Origin: Sulfurimonas sp.
GTDB taxonomy: Bacteria > Campylobacterota > Campylobacteria > Campylobacterales > Sulfurimonadaceae
Direction: 5' to 3'
NCBI GenBank assembly: GCA_026988315.1
Contig: JALSLJ010000077.1
Location: 1 to 44,312, forward strand
DNA: 44,312 bases
The translations under genes and the position numbers were made by a program. Positions 34,464 through 43,224 of this stretch are shown piece by piece (the first letter of the stretch is position 1; each line of letters starts with the position of its first letter). Below the pieces are notes generated by a model, which did not search any database, was not told the origin of the DNA, and saw nothing but the letters and a program-made list of their open reading frames with translations.

Positions 34464-35137
34464 TGAGTGTTAAGATAGTTATTGTAGAAGATGAAGAAGA
34501 TTTACTAGAGTTGATTGAATACAACCTCTCAAAAGAGGGGTTTGATACTATAGGATTTTTAAATACAAAAACTGTTACTCAAATTTTAGAAGAGGAAGAT
34601 ATAGATCTGCTTATCATGGATAGAAATCTTCCTGGTGTTGAGGGAAGTGAATTTGTTCAAAATCTTAGAGAAGATGGCATCCTTACACCCGTAATTTACC
34701 TGAGTGCTAAGAATCGCGATTCTGATATAGAAGAGGGATTTAATCGTGGTGCTGATGACTATATAACAAAACCTTTTAATATGAAAGAGCTTATTTTAAG
34801 AGTAAAAGCACTCCTCAGACGAACAACAAAAAAACATAATGAAGGGCAACTGATTCACAGAGATTTGCTACTAGATAAAAGTACAAGAACACTTAGTGTT
34901 GATGGAGAAAACATCGACATCACAAAACTAGAATTTGATTTACTTTATGAGTTTATCGTCAATAAAAATAGCGTATTAGAGCGTGATTATTTACTTGAAA
35001 ATGTATGGAAAGATGCTGATACATATCAATACCGAACTGTAAATGTTGCCATCAACCGACTCAAAGAAAAAATAGACCCAGACAAGACTAAAGATTATAT
35101 ACAAACAGTTCGTGGAGTTGGATACAAACTGTGCTAA
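34463..35137 (+). CDS. OmpR/PhoB-family response regulator
   Basis: DNA-binding response regulator, 224 aa from the ATG at 34463 (MSVKIVIVEDEED), which overlaps the previous stop as TAATG. The receiver has the EDE acidic patch, phospho-Asp53 in LLIMDRNLPG and Lys in YITKPFN; the winged-helix output covers about 125-224 with LTLDGENIDITKLEFDLL-like and RTVNVAINRLKEKI recognition segments. Its cognate kinase is the next gene, which overlaps by 7 nt. The target genes are unknown. Confidence 0.94.
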   Translation: MSVKIVIVEDEEDLLELIEYNLSKEGFDTIGFLNTKTVTQILEEEDIDLLIMDRNLPGVEGSEFVQNLREDGILTPVIYLSAKNRDSDIEEGFNRGADDYITKPFNMKELILRVKALLRRTTKKHNEGQLIHRDLLLDKSTRTLSVDGENIDITKLEFDLLYEFIVNKNSVLERDYLLENVWKDADTYQYRTVNVAINRLKEKIDPDKTKDYIQTVRGVGYKLC

Positions 35138-36525
35138 AAATACATCATATCTTTATGCTAAAATTTGTGGGGCTTTTATTTGTCACACTGTTTATCTCAT
35201 CGCTCATCAGTTATGTTTCACTAAAATCTATCATAATAGAGCACAATAAAAATCATTTAAAAAATGCTATCGTTCTAATGCAATTTGAACTTGACAATGT
35301 AAATAACCTTGATACTTACGCCACAAAAATTAACCAAAGCACAAACCTAAGAGTTACAATCATCAATGAAAATGGAGTGGTCATTGCTGAATCAAGTGCA
35401 GATAAAAAAACTATGGATAACCATGCAAACAGATATGAAATTATGCATGCAAATCAAGAAGATTTTCCATATATAATAAGGTTCTCAAAGACATTAAAAG
35501 TTGATTTTTTATATATGGCACAAAAAACTACTTATAGGGATGAAAATATCTATATCAGACTTTCAATGAACCTTGGTCAAATCATGAGTGACTTTTATTC
35601 TCTATGGTCAAAACTTGCTTTTGCATTTATAATTGTTATCTTTATCTCTTTTTATATATCTAAAAAAATGAGTGAAAAGATATTTTATGATATAGAACAA
35701 ATTACAAAATATTTAGATGAAATCTCTAACAAAAATTATAAAGCGATTATAAAAACTAAAAATTTCTATGAATTTTTACAAATCTCTTTAATGCTAAAAA
35801 ATCTTGTAAAAAAACTGAGCAATCGGGATAAGCAAAAGAGAAAATATACAGCAAAACTTAGACTGATGAATAAACAGAGAAATGATATACTTTCTGCTAT
35901 CTCACATGAATTTAAAAACCCTATAGCATCTATAGTCGGTTATGCTCAAACACTGCAAGAAGAACCCGATATAGAACCAAAAATCCGTGATAGATTTTTA
36001 AGTAAAATCAACTCAAATGGTGAAAAAATATCTCAAATGCTTGATAGACTGGCTCTCTCTGTTAAGCTTGAAAATAATGATTTAGATATTAAGCCTAGCA
36101 CATTTGAACTAAACACTCTATGTGAAGAGGTGGTAGCAAATCTCCGACTCAAGTATAGAGACAGAGAGATAACGGTTGATGCAGAAAAAACCTCTATATA
36201 TGCCGATAAAACGATGATAGAGTTAGCCCTTATCAATCTTGTTGATAACGCACTAAAGTATTCCCAAACAACTGTTTCAGTAATTTTAAAAGATGATGTT
36301 GTTTATATACAAGACAAAGGGATAGGGATACAAGAGGAGTACATAGACAAGATAAGCTCCAAATTTTACCGTGTGAAAAAAAATAGCTGGGATAACTCTA
36401 TGGGGATAGGTTTGGCTATGGTTAGCTACATATTAAATGCTCATAGCTCCTCCCTAAATATACAATCAAAATTTGGTGAGGGTTCCACCTTTAGTTTTAG
36501 TGTTGAAAATATGCAAAAAAAATAG
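35131..36525 (+). CDS. Membrane sensor histidine kinase
   Basis: Two-component sensor, 464 aa from a GTG at 35131 overlapping the regulator by 7 nt; GGA is 8 nt upstream, and the next ATG (35155) has no site. TM1 is at about 9-30, a periplasmic sensor at about 31-150, and TM2 at about 160-180. HisKA has phospho-His259 in SHEFKNPIASIVGYAQ; HATPase_c has LINLVDNALKYS, DKGIGI and MGIGLAMVSYIL. The periplasmic domain is of no type I recognise. It works with the preceding OmpR-type regulator. Confidence 0.94.
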   Translation: MLKIHHIFMLKFVGLLFVTLFISSLISYVSLKSIIIEHNKNHLKNAIVLMQFELDNVNNLDTYATKINQSTNLRVTIINENGVVIAESSADKKTMDNHANRYEIMHANQEDFPYIIRFSKTLKVDFLYMAQKTTYRDENIYIRLSMNLGQIMSDFYSLWSKLAFAFIIVIFISFYISKKMSEKIFYDIEQITKYLDEISNKNYKAIIKTKNFYEFLQISLMLKNLVKKLSNRDKQKRKYTAKLRLMNKQRNDILSAISHEFKNPIASIVGYAQTLQEEPDIEPKIRDRFLSKINSNGEKISQMLDRLALSVKLENNDLDIKPSTFELNTLCEEVVANLRLKYRDREITVDAEKTSIYADKTMIELALINLVDNALKYSQTTVSVILKDDVVYIQDKGIGIQEEYIDKISSKFYRVKKNSWDNSMGIGLAMVSYILNAHSSSLNIQSKFGEGSTFSFSVENMQKK

Positions 36526-36599
36526 CACAGAGCAATATTTTTAAGCTTTTAGTTTTTCATTCGTTATATTTTCACTGTAATTTAATTATAGGAACAATG

Positions 36600-36812
36600 A
36601 TGAGAGACTTTCACGGAGTTATCCAAGAGTTAAAAGTATATCTTGCAAGTGATAAAAAGATAAAAATTTTAGACAAAGATGTAGCAAGTGCTCTGCAAAT
36701 ATCACAAGCTAATTTTGCTACCATTAAAAGAAGAAATTCAACACCATATGAAAACATATTAATATTTTGCAAAAGAGAGGAGCTTTGTTGCAATCAAATA
36801 TTTTTCGAATAA
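36600..36812 (+). CDS. small HTH (CI-repressor-like) protein
   Basis: A 70-residue protein with the pattern of a phage CI-repressor N-terminal HTH: LASDKKIKILDKDVASALQISQANFATIKRRNSTPYENILIFC, in which DVASALQISQANFATIKRR is the likely helix-turn-helix. It has no dimerisation or peptidase domain and no phage genes nearby, so it is a stand-alone DNA-binding protein, not evidence of a prophage. The ATG at 36600 is 6 nt from AGGA; an ATG at 36597 is too close. It converges on dnaX with a 3-nt gap. Confidence 0.65.
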   Translation: MRDFHGVIQELKVYLASDKKIKILDKDVASALQISQANFATIKRRNSTPYENILIFCKREELCCNQIFFE

Positions 36813-36815
36813 ATA

Positions 36816-38516
36816 CTAAATTTTAGACTGTATTGTTACCTTATTAGCTTCAAAGAGTTCGATAGCTTTTTGCACCATCGGTTCTTGGGTAATATCTGCA
36901 CTATCAAACTCTTTTGTTGACCCATCCGTCTCAGAGCAGTTTGTAACACAACTTGCATTTAAAACCTCAGCATCTTCCACCATAGAACTACTCTGAATGT
37001 TTGACATTACTGGTTGTTCTATATTTGGAGTATAACTCTCTTGTTGCGTTTCATTTTTTTTTTCACTCATCGGTTTCGAGCAGGCAACACCTTTAATAGC
37101 CGTCTCAAAACCAAAAATTTCTCTTACTAATTGCTTTATGGCAGAGTAACCGTGCTTTAGTATTTTTTTACCCTCATCATCTGCACAACTCTCCCATGTT
37201 AAAACATTTTTCTCATAAGATATAAAAGTAATACTCGATTCAAAACACTCACCGAGTTCATAACTTCTATCTTTTATGCGAAGAATCAAATCATGAAACA
37301 TATCCCTATTAGGATCAGTAATTTGGACTGGCTCACTTACAATTTCTGGTTCTGCTGCTTCTTGAGTGGGTGTAGGCTCTTGTATCTCCTGTGGAGCTTC
37401 AACTGTAGCTTCATGATTTTCATGAGCATTGATTAATTCTGGTCTTTGCACCTCTTTTTGTAAAGACTCTATCATCTGGTCAATCTCTTTGATGCGAAGT
37501 GCTTCAATCATTTTGAAAAAGATAAGTGAAAGGACAAAAGAACCATCAGCATTAATACTAAATAGATATTTAGCATCACTTAAAATTCTAAAAAACCTAT
37601 CTAAAACAAGGGTTGAGAAAAGTGCATCTTGATTATACATCCTCTCTTTTAGATAAGCGATAAGCTCATCAACAACCATCTCAGCTTCATAATCTTCTAA
37701 AATTTTTGTATATTTAACAAGCCCTGCGTAATCTTTTGCAAAAACTGCATTGAAAAGCTCTGTTATGAACTTAGGGTCAACAAGTCCTAGCATATCGGTT
37801 ACTGTGCGAACATCTACATGATTTTTAGAGTAAATAATCGCTTGGTCAAGTAATGTTAGGGTATCTCTAAGGCTTCCACTTCCACTTCTAGCAAGAATCT
37901 CTAAAGCATCATTTTCATATTCAATCTTTTCAAGGTGAAGAATATGCGCTAAATGATCAATCACTTTCTTTGTAGCGATACTTTTAAATCTAAAGTGTTG
38001 CGTACGGCTAAGTATTGTAGCAGGAAGCTTTAAGGGGTCTGTGGTTGCTAAGATAAACTTCACATACTCAGGCGGCTCTTCAAGGGTTTTTAAGAGTGCA
38101 TTAAAAGCCTCTTTTGTAAGCATATGCACCTCATCTATGATAAATATTTTATATCTAGCAGATGCAGGTTTATACTTTGTTTGCTCAATTAAATCTCGTA
38201 TATCATCTATCTTACGCGATGACGCGGCATCCATCTCCACAATATCCATATGTCGATTTTCAACTGCCAATATACAATTTTGACAAACTCCACAGGGCTG
38301 GTGTGACATCCCCTGCTCACAAATAAGAGCCTTTGCAAAAATACGAGCAGTAGATGTTTTACCACTTCCTCTAAGACCAGAAAAGAGATACGCATGAGAG
38401 AGACGGTTTGAATCAAGTGCGAGGGAGAGAGTTTGAGCTATAGTTTCTTGACCTATAAGCTCATCAAAATTAGATGGTCTATATTTTCTTGCTAATACTT
38501 CAGAAGACTCTTTCAC
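36816..38516 (-). CDS. dnaX: DNA polymerase III gamma/tau subunit
   Basis: Clamp-loader ATPase of 566 aa. The AAA+ domain (about 1-240) has Walker A GLRGSGKTSTA, a zinc-binding cysteine set (CEQGMSHQPCGVCQNC), Walker B IIDEVHML and the SRC-type ILSRTQHFRF; the collar lies at about 240-365. The tau-type C-terminal region begins after the Pro/Glu-rich linker (about 375-400), with a folded domain around 405-475 and a final helix EPMVQKAIELFEANK. Codons 485-488 contain ten A in a row; a -1 shift there reaches TGA at once, so a shorter gamma form of about 487 aa may be made. Confidence 0.96.
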   Translation of the reverse strand: MKESSEVLARKYRPSNFDELIGQETIAQTLSLALDSNRLSHAYLFSGLRGSGKTSTARIFAKALICEQGMSHQPCGVCQNCILAVENRHMDIVEMDAASSRKIDDIRDLIEQTKYKPASARYKIFIIDEVHMLTKEAFNALLKTLEEPPEYVKFILATTDPLKLPATILSRTQHFRFKSIATKKVIDHLAHILHLEKIEYENDALEILARSGSGSLRDTLTLLDQAIIYSKNHVDVRTVTDMLGLVDPKFITELFNAVFAKDYAGLVKYTKILEDYEAEMVVDELIAYLKERMYNQDALFSTLVLDRFFRILSDAKYLFSINADGSFVLSLIFFKMIEALRIKEIDQMIESLQKEVQRPELINAHENHEATVEAPQEIQEPTPTQEAAEPEIVSEPVQITDPNRDMFHDLILRIKDRSYELGECFESSITFISYEKNVLTWESCADDEGKKILKHGYSAIKQLVREIFGFETAIKGVACSKPMSEKKNETQQESYTPNIEQPVMSNIQSSSMVEDAEVLNASCVTNCSETDGSTKEFDSADITQEPMVQKAIELFEANKVTIQSKI

Positions 38517-38594
38517 TAATCACACTCCATATTTAAGTACAATGATTTTAGCATCTTAAGAGTTAAATTATCATCAAAATATATAATTTTTTTA

Positions 38595-40355
38595 CTAAGA
38601 TAGAAGACAACTTACACAGAGGTGACATGGTTCTTGTTTTGCCGTTTTTTTCTGCTTAGCTAAAATATGGTTTATACTATCAAGGGTTCTCCCTTTTGAG
38701 TTTTTATGAGTAAAAAGAACTGATCCACTCACACTTAACAAAGGAAATTTTTTGATATTATTATCTCTATCTTTTGAAACTATATATCCATTTTTTTTGT
38801 CCTCTGCTGAGTAAAAGCCCTTCACATCTATTGTGAATTTTGATATTATTTTTTTTATACACTCTAAGTAAAAATTTTCATTTTCTTCTGTACACTTTAC
38901 CCCTACAAAAAAGTCATCGCCACCTATATGTGCTTTAAAAAATTCCTTTTCTAAATGCTTCTTCAATAAATCTGCAAAAAGCTGAATCACTCTGTCCCCA
39001 TTTCTAAATCCATAAACATCATTGAAAGCTTTGAAGTTATCTAAGTCAAAATAACATAAAAGATAAGAATCTTGAGTCAAAATCGATTGTTCAATATACT
39101 TTTCAATCATTATATTTCCAGGAAGTTTTGTTAATGGATTTTGCTCCCTCGCTTGCAATATATTTTGCTCATTTATTATTGTAATAATTGCTCTGGCTGA
39201 TAAAAAACCATAATACTGAGAATTATTTGTTATTATTATCCCTACAGATTCTGAATCATTAGAAAAAATTTCTATTATCGTAAGTATGTCACTATTGATA
39301 TCTGCACTACCACATCTTTTTATGAGATTTTTTATCTTTGTTTTTTTACTGTCATTTAAAAGTAAAGCTCTCCCATATTGAGAGTAGAGATAGCCCTTGA
39401 TTTGACTTTCATTTATAATGCCAATAGGTTCATTATGTAAATTAACAATAGGCAGTATTGATGTCTCTTGATTAGTTCTAAAAAAATCTATAACACAACT
39501 CGCTTTGCTTTTTATATTGAGTGCCTCTGTTTTATCAAGGTGCATTTTTATCTGATAATTAGTGTCAGAGACTCTTCTATCGTCTCTTACTAAATCTACA
39601 ATGTGTGGATAAATCGGTAATATCTCTTTTGTATTTTTAGTTGGTTTTTGAACCAAATATCCTTGTAATAGATGACATCCTATATCCTTACATACTAATA
39701 GTTCTTCTCTTGTTTCAACACCCTCTGCCACAACTCTTACACCAAGCTGTATTGCTAAATGTGTAATATTTCTAACCATAAGTTTTTTCTTAAGATTTTT
39801 TTCTATATTGTTTAGAAAAAATCTATCTATCTTTAAAACATCTGGAGTGGAGTCATACAATAACTTATAGCCAGAATGTCCTATGCCAAAATCATCTAAA
39901 GCTATTGAAAAATTTTCATCTTGATAGTGACTAACAACTGTACCAATATCACACTCTTTAGCTATCTCTTGTCTTTCTGAAATTTCAAAGCAAATATTAT
40001 CTTTTTTAACACCATATTTTTTTAATATTTTTTCTGTATTGCCCTCTTTAAAGTTTTGCATTTCAAAGATTCTATTATCAAGATTATAAAATAGTTTTAT
40101 ATTTTCATGCCTCTCAATAGTTGTAAACTTCTTTATAGCCTTTTCTCTTAAGTATATGTCAAAAGTATAAAGTAAATTTTCTTGATATACTTTATCAAAG
40201 AGGGAAAATATTGACTGGAATCCAATCTCCTGAAAGTTTCTTAAAAGAGCCTCAACTGCATATAGTTTACCTGTATGAATATTCAATATTGGTTGAAAAG
40301 CTATATCTAGCATCTCTAAATTTTTTTGCCATCTTTTAGGTAATTTATTTTTCAT
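38595..40355 (-). CDS. EAL-CBS-GGDEF protein with degenerate GGDEF
   Basis: Soluble c-di-GMP protein (586 aa). Order: EAL domain (about 10-250), a pair of CBS domains (about 265-400) and GGDEF (about 410-570). The EAL part keeps EALLRN, FEISER, LDDFGIGHSG, LKIDRF, AEGVET and LQGY, so phosphodiesterase activity is likely. The GGDEF motif is GGDDF (478-482), where Asp replaces the metal-binding Glu, so synthase activity is doubtful. CBS pairs usually bind adenosyl nucleotides, which could couple energy state to the enzyme. The C-terminus carries CHLCVSC, a possible metal site. No membrane helix. Confidence 0.92.
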   Translation of the reverse strand: MKNKLPKRWQKNLEMLDIAFQPILNIHTGKLYAVEALLRNFQEIGFQSIFSLFDKVYQENLLYTFDIYLREKAIKKFTTIERHENIKLFYNLDNRIFEMQNFKEGNTEKILKKYGVKKDNICFEISERQEIAKECDIGTVVSHYQDENFSIALDDFGIGHSGYKLLYDSTPDVLKIDRFFLNNIEKNLKKKLMVRNITHLAIQLGVRVVAEGVETREELLVCKDIGCHLLQGYLVQKPTKNTKEILPIYPHIVDLVRDDRRVSDTNYQIKMHLDKTEALNIKSKASCVIDFFRTNQETSILPIVNLHNEPIGIINESQIKGYLYSQYGRALLLNDSKKTKIKNLIKRCGSADINSDILTIIEIFSNDSESVGIIITNNSQYYGFLSARAIITIINEQNILQAREQNPLTKLPGNIMIEKYIEQSILTQDSYLLCYFDLDNFKAFNDVYGFRNGDRVIQLFADLLKKHLEKEFFKAHIGGDDFFVGVKCTEENENFYLECIKKIISKFTIDVKGFYSAEDKKNGYIVSKDRDNNIKKFPLLSVSGSVLFTHKNSKGRTLDSINHILAKQKKTAKQEPCHLCVSCLLS

Positions 40356-40448
40356 TCTAAACTATACTATTTTTTCATTACATAATGGATACTTTTAATA
40401 GAGAGAATTGCTATATAATATTTGAACAAAAAATGATAACTATCATCA

Positions 40449-41192
40449 CTAAATAGGCAACCATGCAGATGCAATTTTTTTAAGTGCATCTGGATTTTCT
40501 GAAGCAAAAAATTTCAATGTTGGTTCCTTGTATTTACGGGTAAAATCAAACTTTTTTTCTAGGTACTCAACTATCGCTTCACCAGAATGTATAAAGATAG
40601 TGCCTTTATCAAAGTAATTTTGTAAAGCAGGTAAGATAATTGGGAAATGGGTACACCCTAAAATGATAGCATCTGGAGTTTGCATCTCTTTAAAGTAGTG
40701 CTCAAATGTCGCTTCTAAAATATCACCGCTGTAAATCTTCTCCTCTACAAGAGGAACAAAAAGTCCTGTAGCTTTTGCTTGAAGATTATTAAACCCAAGC
40801 TTATTGAGGTTTTTTTCATATGCTTTTGAGTTTATAGTTGCATTGGTACCTAATATTAAAATATTTGATTGTTTGTTTTTAAGTGCATTTGCCGTAGCTA
40901 ATGCTCCAGCTTCAACCACCCCGATAACTGGACAGTTTGAGCTTTCTCTCATCTCATCAAGAGCATAAGCACTTACAGTATTACAAGCAACTATAATAAG
41001 ACTTAGCTCAAAGTTTTTAAAAAACTCAACTGCCTCTATAGCATAGCGAATAATGGTGTTTTTATCTTTAATCCCATAAGGGACACGGGCTGTATCTCCG
41101 AAGTAAATTATCTCTTCAAATAACTCATGCTCAAGCATAGATTTAACAACAGTTAAGCCACCAATCCCACTATCAAATACACCAACTTTCAC
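40449..41192 (-). CDS. murI: Glutamate racemase
   Basis: Converts L- to D-glutamate for peptidoglycan synthesis (247 aa). It has VFDSGIGGLTVVKSM at the start, the catalytic Cys pair in VACNTVSA and LGCTHFP, and GVVEAGALA. It is 9 nt downstream of rho and probably co-transcribed. Upstream and downstream gaps show no terminator. Confidence 0.97.
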   Translation of the reverse strand: MKVGVFDSGIGGLTVVKSMLEHELFEEIIYFGDTARVPYGIKDKNTIIRYAIEAVEFFKNFELSLIIVACNTVSAYALDEMRESSNCPVIGVVEAGALATANALKNKQSNILILGTNATINSKAYEKNLNKLGFNNLQAKATGLFVPLVEEKIYSGDILEATFEHYFKEMQTPDAIILGCTHFPIILPALQNYFDKGTIFIHSGEAIVEYLEKKFDFTRKYKEPTLKFFASENPDALKKIASAWLPI

Positions 41193-41201
41193 AATCTGCC
41201 T

Positions 41202-42548
41202 TTAGTTGGTATTCATACTTTCTAAGAACTCTTCGTTTGTAGCTTTTTTGCCCATGGTGTTGTAGATAAATTTAAGTGCTTCAACTTCATTATCTTGTTT
41301 ATGCAACATCTGACGAAGGATAAATACTTTTTGTAGCACCTCGGGACCAATAAGAAGCTCATCTTTTCTTGTTCCAGATTTAAGAATATCAATCGCAGGG
41401 AAGATTCTTCTCTCAGCGATTTTTCTATCAAGAACAACTTCAGAGTTACCTGTACCTTTAAACTCTTCAAAGATAACTTCATCCATACGACTTCCTGTAT
41501 CTACAAGCGCTGTAGCAATGATAGTTAAACTGCCACCGTTTTCAATGTTACGAGCAGCCCCAAAGAAGCGTTTTGGTTTATGAAGAGCGTTTGCATCTAC
41601 ACCACCTGAGAGTACTTTACCGCTTGAGGGTGTTACGGTGTTGTAAGCGCGTGCAAGACGGGTGATAGAGTCAAGTAAAATTACAACATCTTTTCCTAAT
41701 TCAACTCTTCTTTTTGCTTTTTCTATCACCATCTCTGCAACTTTCACATGGTTTTTTGCAGGCATATCAAAAGTTGAGCTGTAAACTTCGCCCTTAACAC
41801 TTCTTTCCATATCAGTTACCTCTTCTGGTCTCTCATCAACTAGAAGAACCATCAAGTCAATTTCTGAATGATTTGCAGTTATACCATGAGCAATCTCTTT
41901 TAAAAGTTCGGTTTTACCAGATCTTGGAGGTGCAACAATAAGACCACGCTGACCTTTACCAATAGGTGAGAAAAGGTCCATCATTCGTCCAGTAAGACCT
42001 TTTTCTCTATACTCTAATTTAATCTGATCTAGTGCATAAAGCGGTGTAAGGTTTTCAAAAAGAGGTCTTTTTTTACTCTCTTCTGGTGGTAAACTATTTA
42101 CAGCTTCTATCTTAATTAGAGCATAATATCTCTCTTGATCTTTTGGAGGGCGAACTTGACCAGTTACAACATCTCCATTTCTTAGTGCAAATCTACGAAT
42201 TTGTGTATTTGAGACATATGCATCATTTATACTCTCATTAAAACTTTTATCAATTGAGCGGATAAATCCATAACCATCTTGCATTATCTCTAAGATACCA
42301 CTAAAAAGGATAAAACCACCTTGAGCAGTTTGTGCTTTTAAGATCTCAAAAATAACATCTTGACGCTTTAACTCATTTGGATGTTCAACTTTTAACTCAG
42401 TTGCTATTGTTACTAAATCTTCAATACTTTTAGTACGAAGTTCATCAATCGTTGTACCTTTAACAGGCGTATGTGATCTTGTTTTATTGTTTTGCTTATT
42501 CTGTGGTTTAGAATTTTTGCGAGGTTGGTGTGAATTGTTTTCACTCAT
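41202..42548 (-). CDS. rho: Transcription termination factor Rho
   Basis: Hexameric RNA helicase, 448 aa. The N-terminal 40 residues are an Asn/Lys/Gln-rich, likely disordered extension, followed by the helical Rho_N, the RNA-binding cold-shock domain ([15 protein letters not shown]), and the ATPase with Walker [30 protein letters not shown] and [14 protein letters not shown]. The start is ATG with AAGGTAG 7 nt upstream. The leader contains a T9 run (42599-42607). Expression is presumably autoregulated as for rho elsewhere. Confidence 0.97.
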   Translation of the reverse strand: MSENNSHQPRKNSKPQNKQNNKTRSHTPVKGTTIDELRTKSIEDLVTIATELKVEHPNELKRQDVIFEILKAQTAQGGFILFSGILEIMQDGYGFIRSIDKSFNESINDAYVSNTQIRRFALRNGDVVTGQVRPPKDQERYYALIKIEAVNSLPPEESKKRPLFENLTPLYALDQIKLEYREKGLTGRMMDLFSPIGKGQRGLIVAPPRSGKTELLKEIAHGITANHSEIDLMVLLVDERPEEVTDMERSVKGEVYSSTFDMPAKNHVKVAEMVIEKAKRRVELGKDVVILLDSITRLARAYNTVTPSSGKVLSGGVDANALHKPKRFFGAARNIENGGSLTIIATALVDTGSRMDEVIFEEFKGTGNSEVVLDRKIAERRIFPAIDILKSGTRKDELLIGPEVLQKVFILRQMLHKQDNEVEALKFIYNTMGKKATNEEFLESMNTN

Positions 42549-42705
42549 AAAGTAACTACCTTAATGTTTTTGGATTTTGTTCAGGAGGGAAGTAAAAGTT
42601 TTTTTTTGTTGATGTTATTTTACACTATTAGTTAAGCAAAAGTCAAGTTTACGCTAATTTTATAGTTAGTTTTCGTATTTTATACATTTAAAAGTTAGTC
42701 TGTAT

Positions 42706-42711
42706 TATAAT
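42706..42711 (+). promoter_or_regulatory. -10 box for the unknown gene at 42735
   Basis: TATAAT 23 nt before the ATG, followed by a very strong GGGGGAG ribosome site. A short leader is implied. Confidence 0.5.
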
Positions 42712-42734
42712 TAAAGAAAATAAGGGGGAGTTTC

Positions 42735-43223
42735 ATGTTTGTTTCATCGTACAGTACATATATCAGCACCAACTCCTCCAATAAGAGCACTAAAGATAAG
42801 GTTCAAACCGCACAAAACTCTTCTACATATACTTCAAAACCCGAAGAGACTCCAAAAACTACACTTGCAAGTTCTGCTATACAAATTGATTATATTTCAA
42901 AAAGTAAAACATTTCACAATAAACTAGAAGCCCAGCTACAACAGCGCCAACTTCAAAATCCAAATGACAAAGAGATTGCAGAAACTAAAAACAGAGTTAC
43001 AGAGTTTAGCACTCACAAATCCCTACAAAGTGCAAAACAGGCATATAGTGAAAACTCCAAAATCTTTTCTCTTTTTAAAATACCACAACCTACTCTCGAC
43101 CAAACACCAAAAACAGATAAGAGAACTTCTCTTGAGATACAAGAGATACAAGAGCAAAACTTACGCCATGTTATGGTAAATACTTACATACAAAATGACA
43201 AGTATTACCAAATAACGGCATAA
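42735..43223 (+). CDS. unknown Ser/Thr/Gln-rich protein
   Basis: A 162-residue protein I do not recognise. The first 50 residues are Ser/Thr/Asn-rich and probably disordered; the middle (about 60-100) is a charged coiled coil (FHNKLEAQLQQRQLQNPNDKE); the C-terminus has a helix (EIQEIQEQNLRHVMVNTYIQ) and ends NDKYYQITA. No signal peptide or membrane segment. Expression looks strong: TATAAT at 42706-42711 and GGGGGAG 7 nt upstream. It converges with the fibrinogen-like gene, with 1 nt between stops. Confidence 0.75.
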   Translation: MFVSSYSTYISTNSSNKSTKDKVQTAQNSSTYTSKPEETPKTTLASSAIQIDYISKSKTFHNKLEAQLQQRQLQNPNDKEIAETKNRVTEFSTHKSLQSAKQAYSENSKIFSLFKIPQPTLDQTPKTDKRTSLEIQEIQEQNLRHVMVNTYIQNDKYYQITA

Positions 43224-43224
43224 A

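Noticed and set aside
36600-36812. CI-repressor-like protein as a sign of a prophage
   Set aside because: No integrase, structural or lysis genes nearby; flanks are ordinary chromosomal genes.
42599-42607. T9 run in the rho leader as a phase-variable switch or terminator
   Set aside because: Intergenic, no stem before it on either strand, and no coding frame would be affected.
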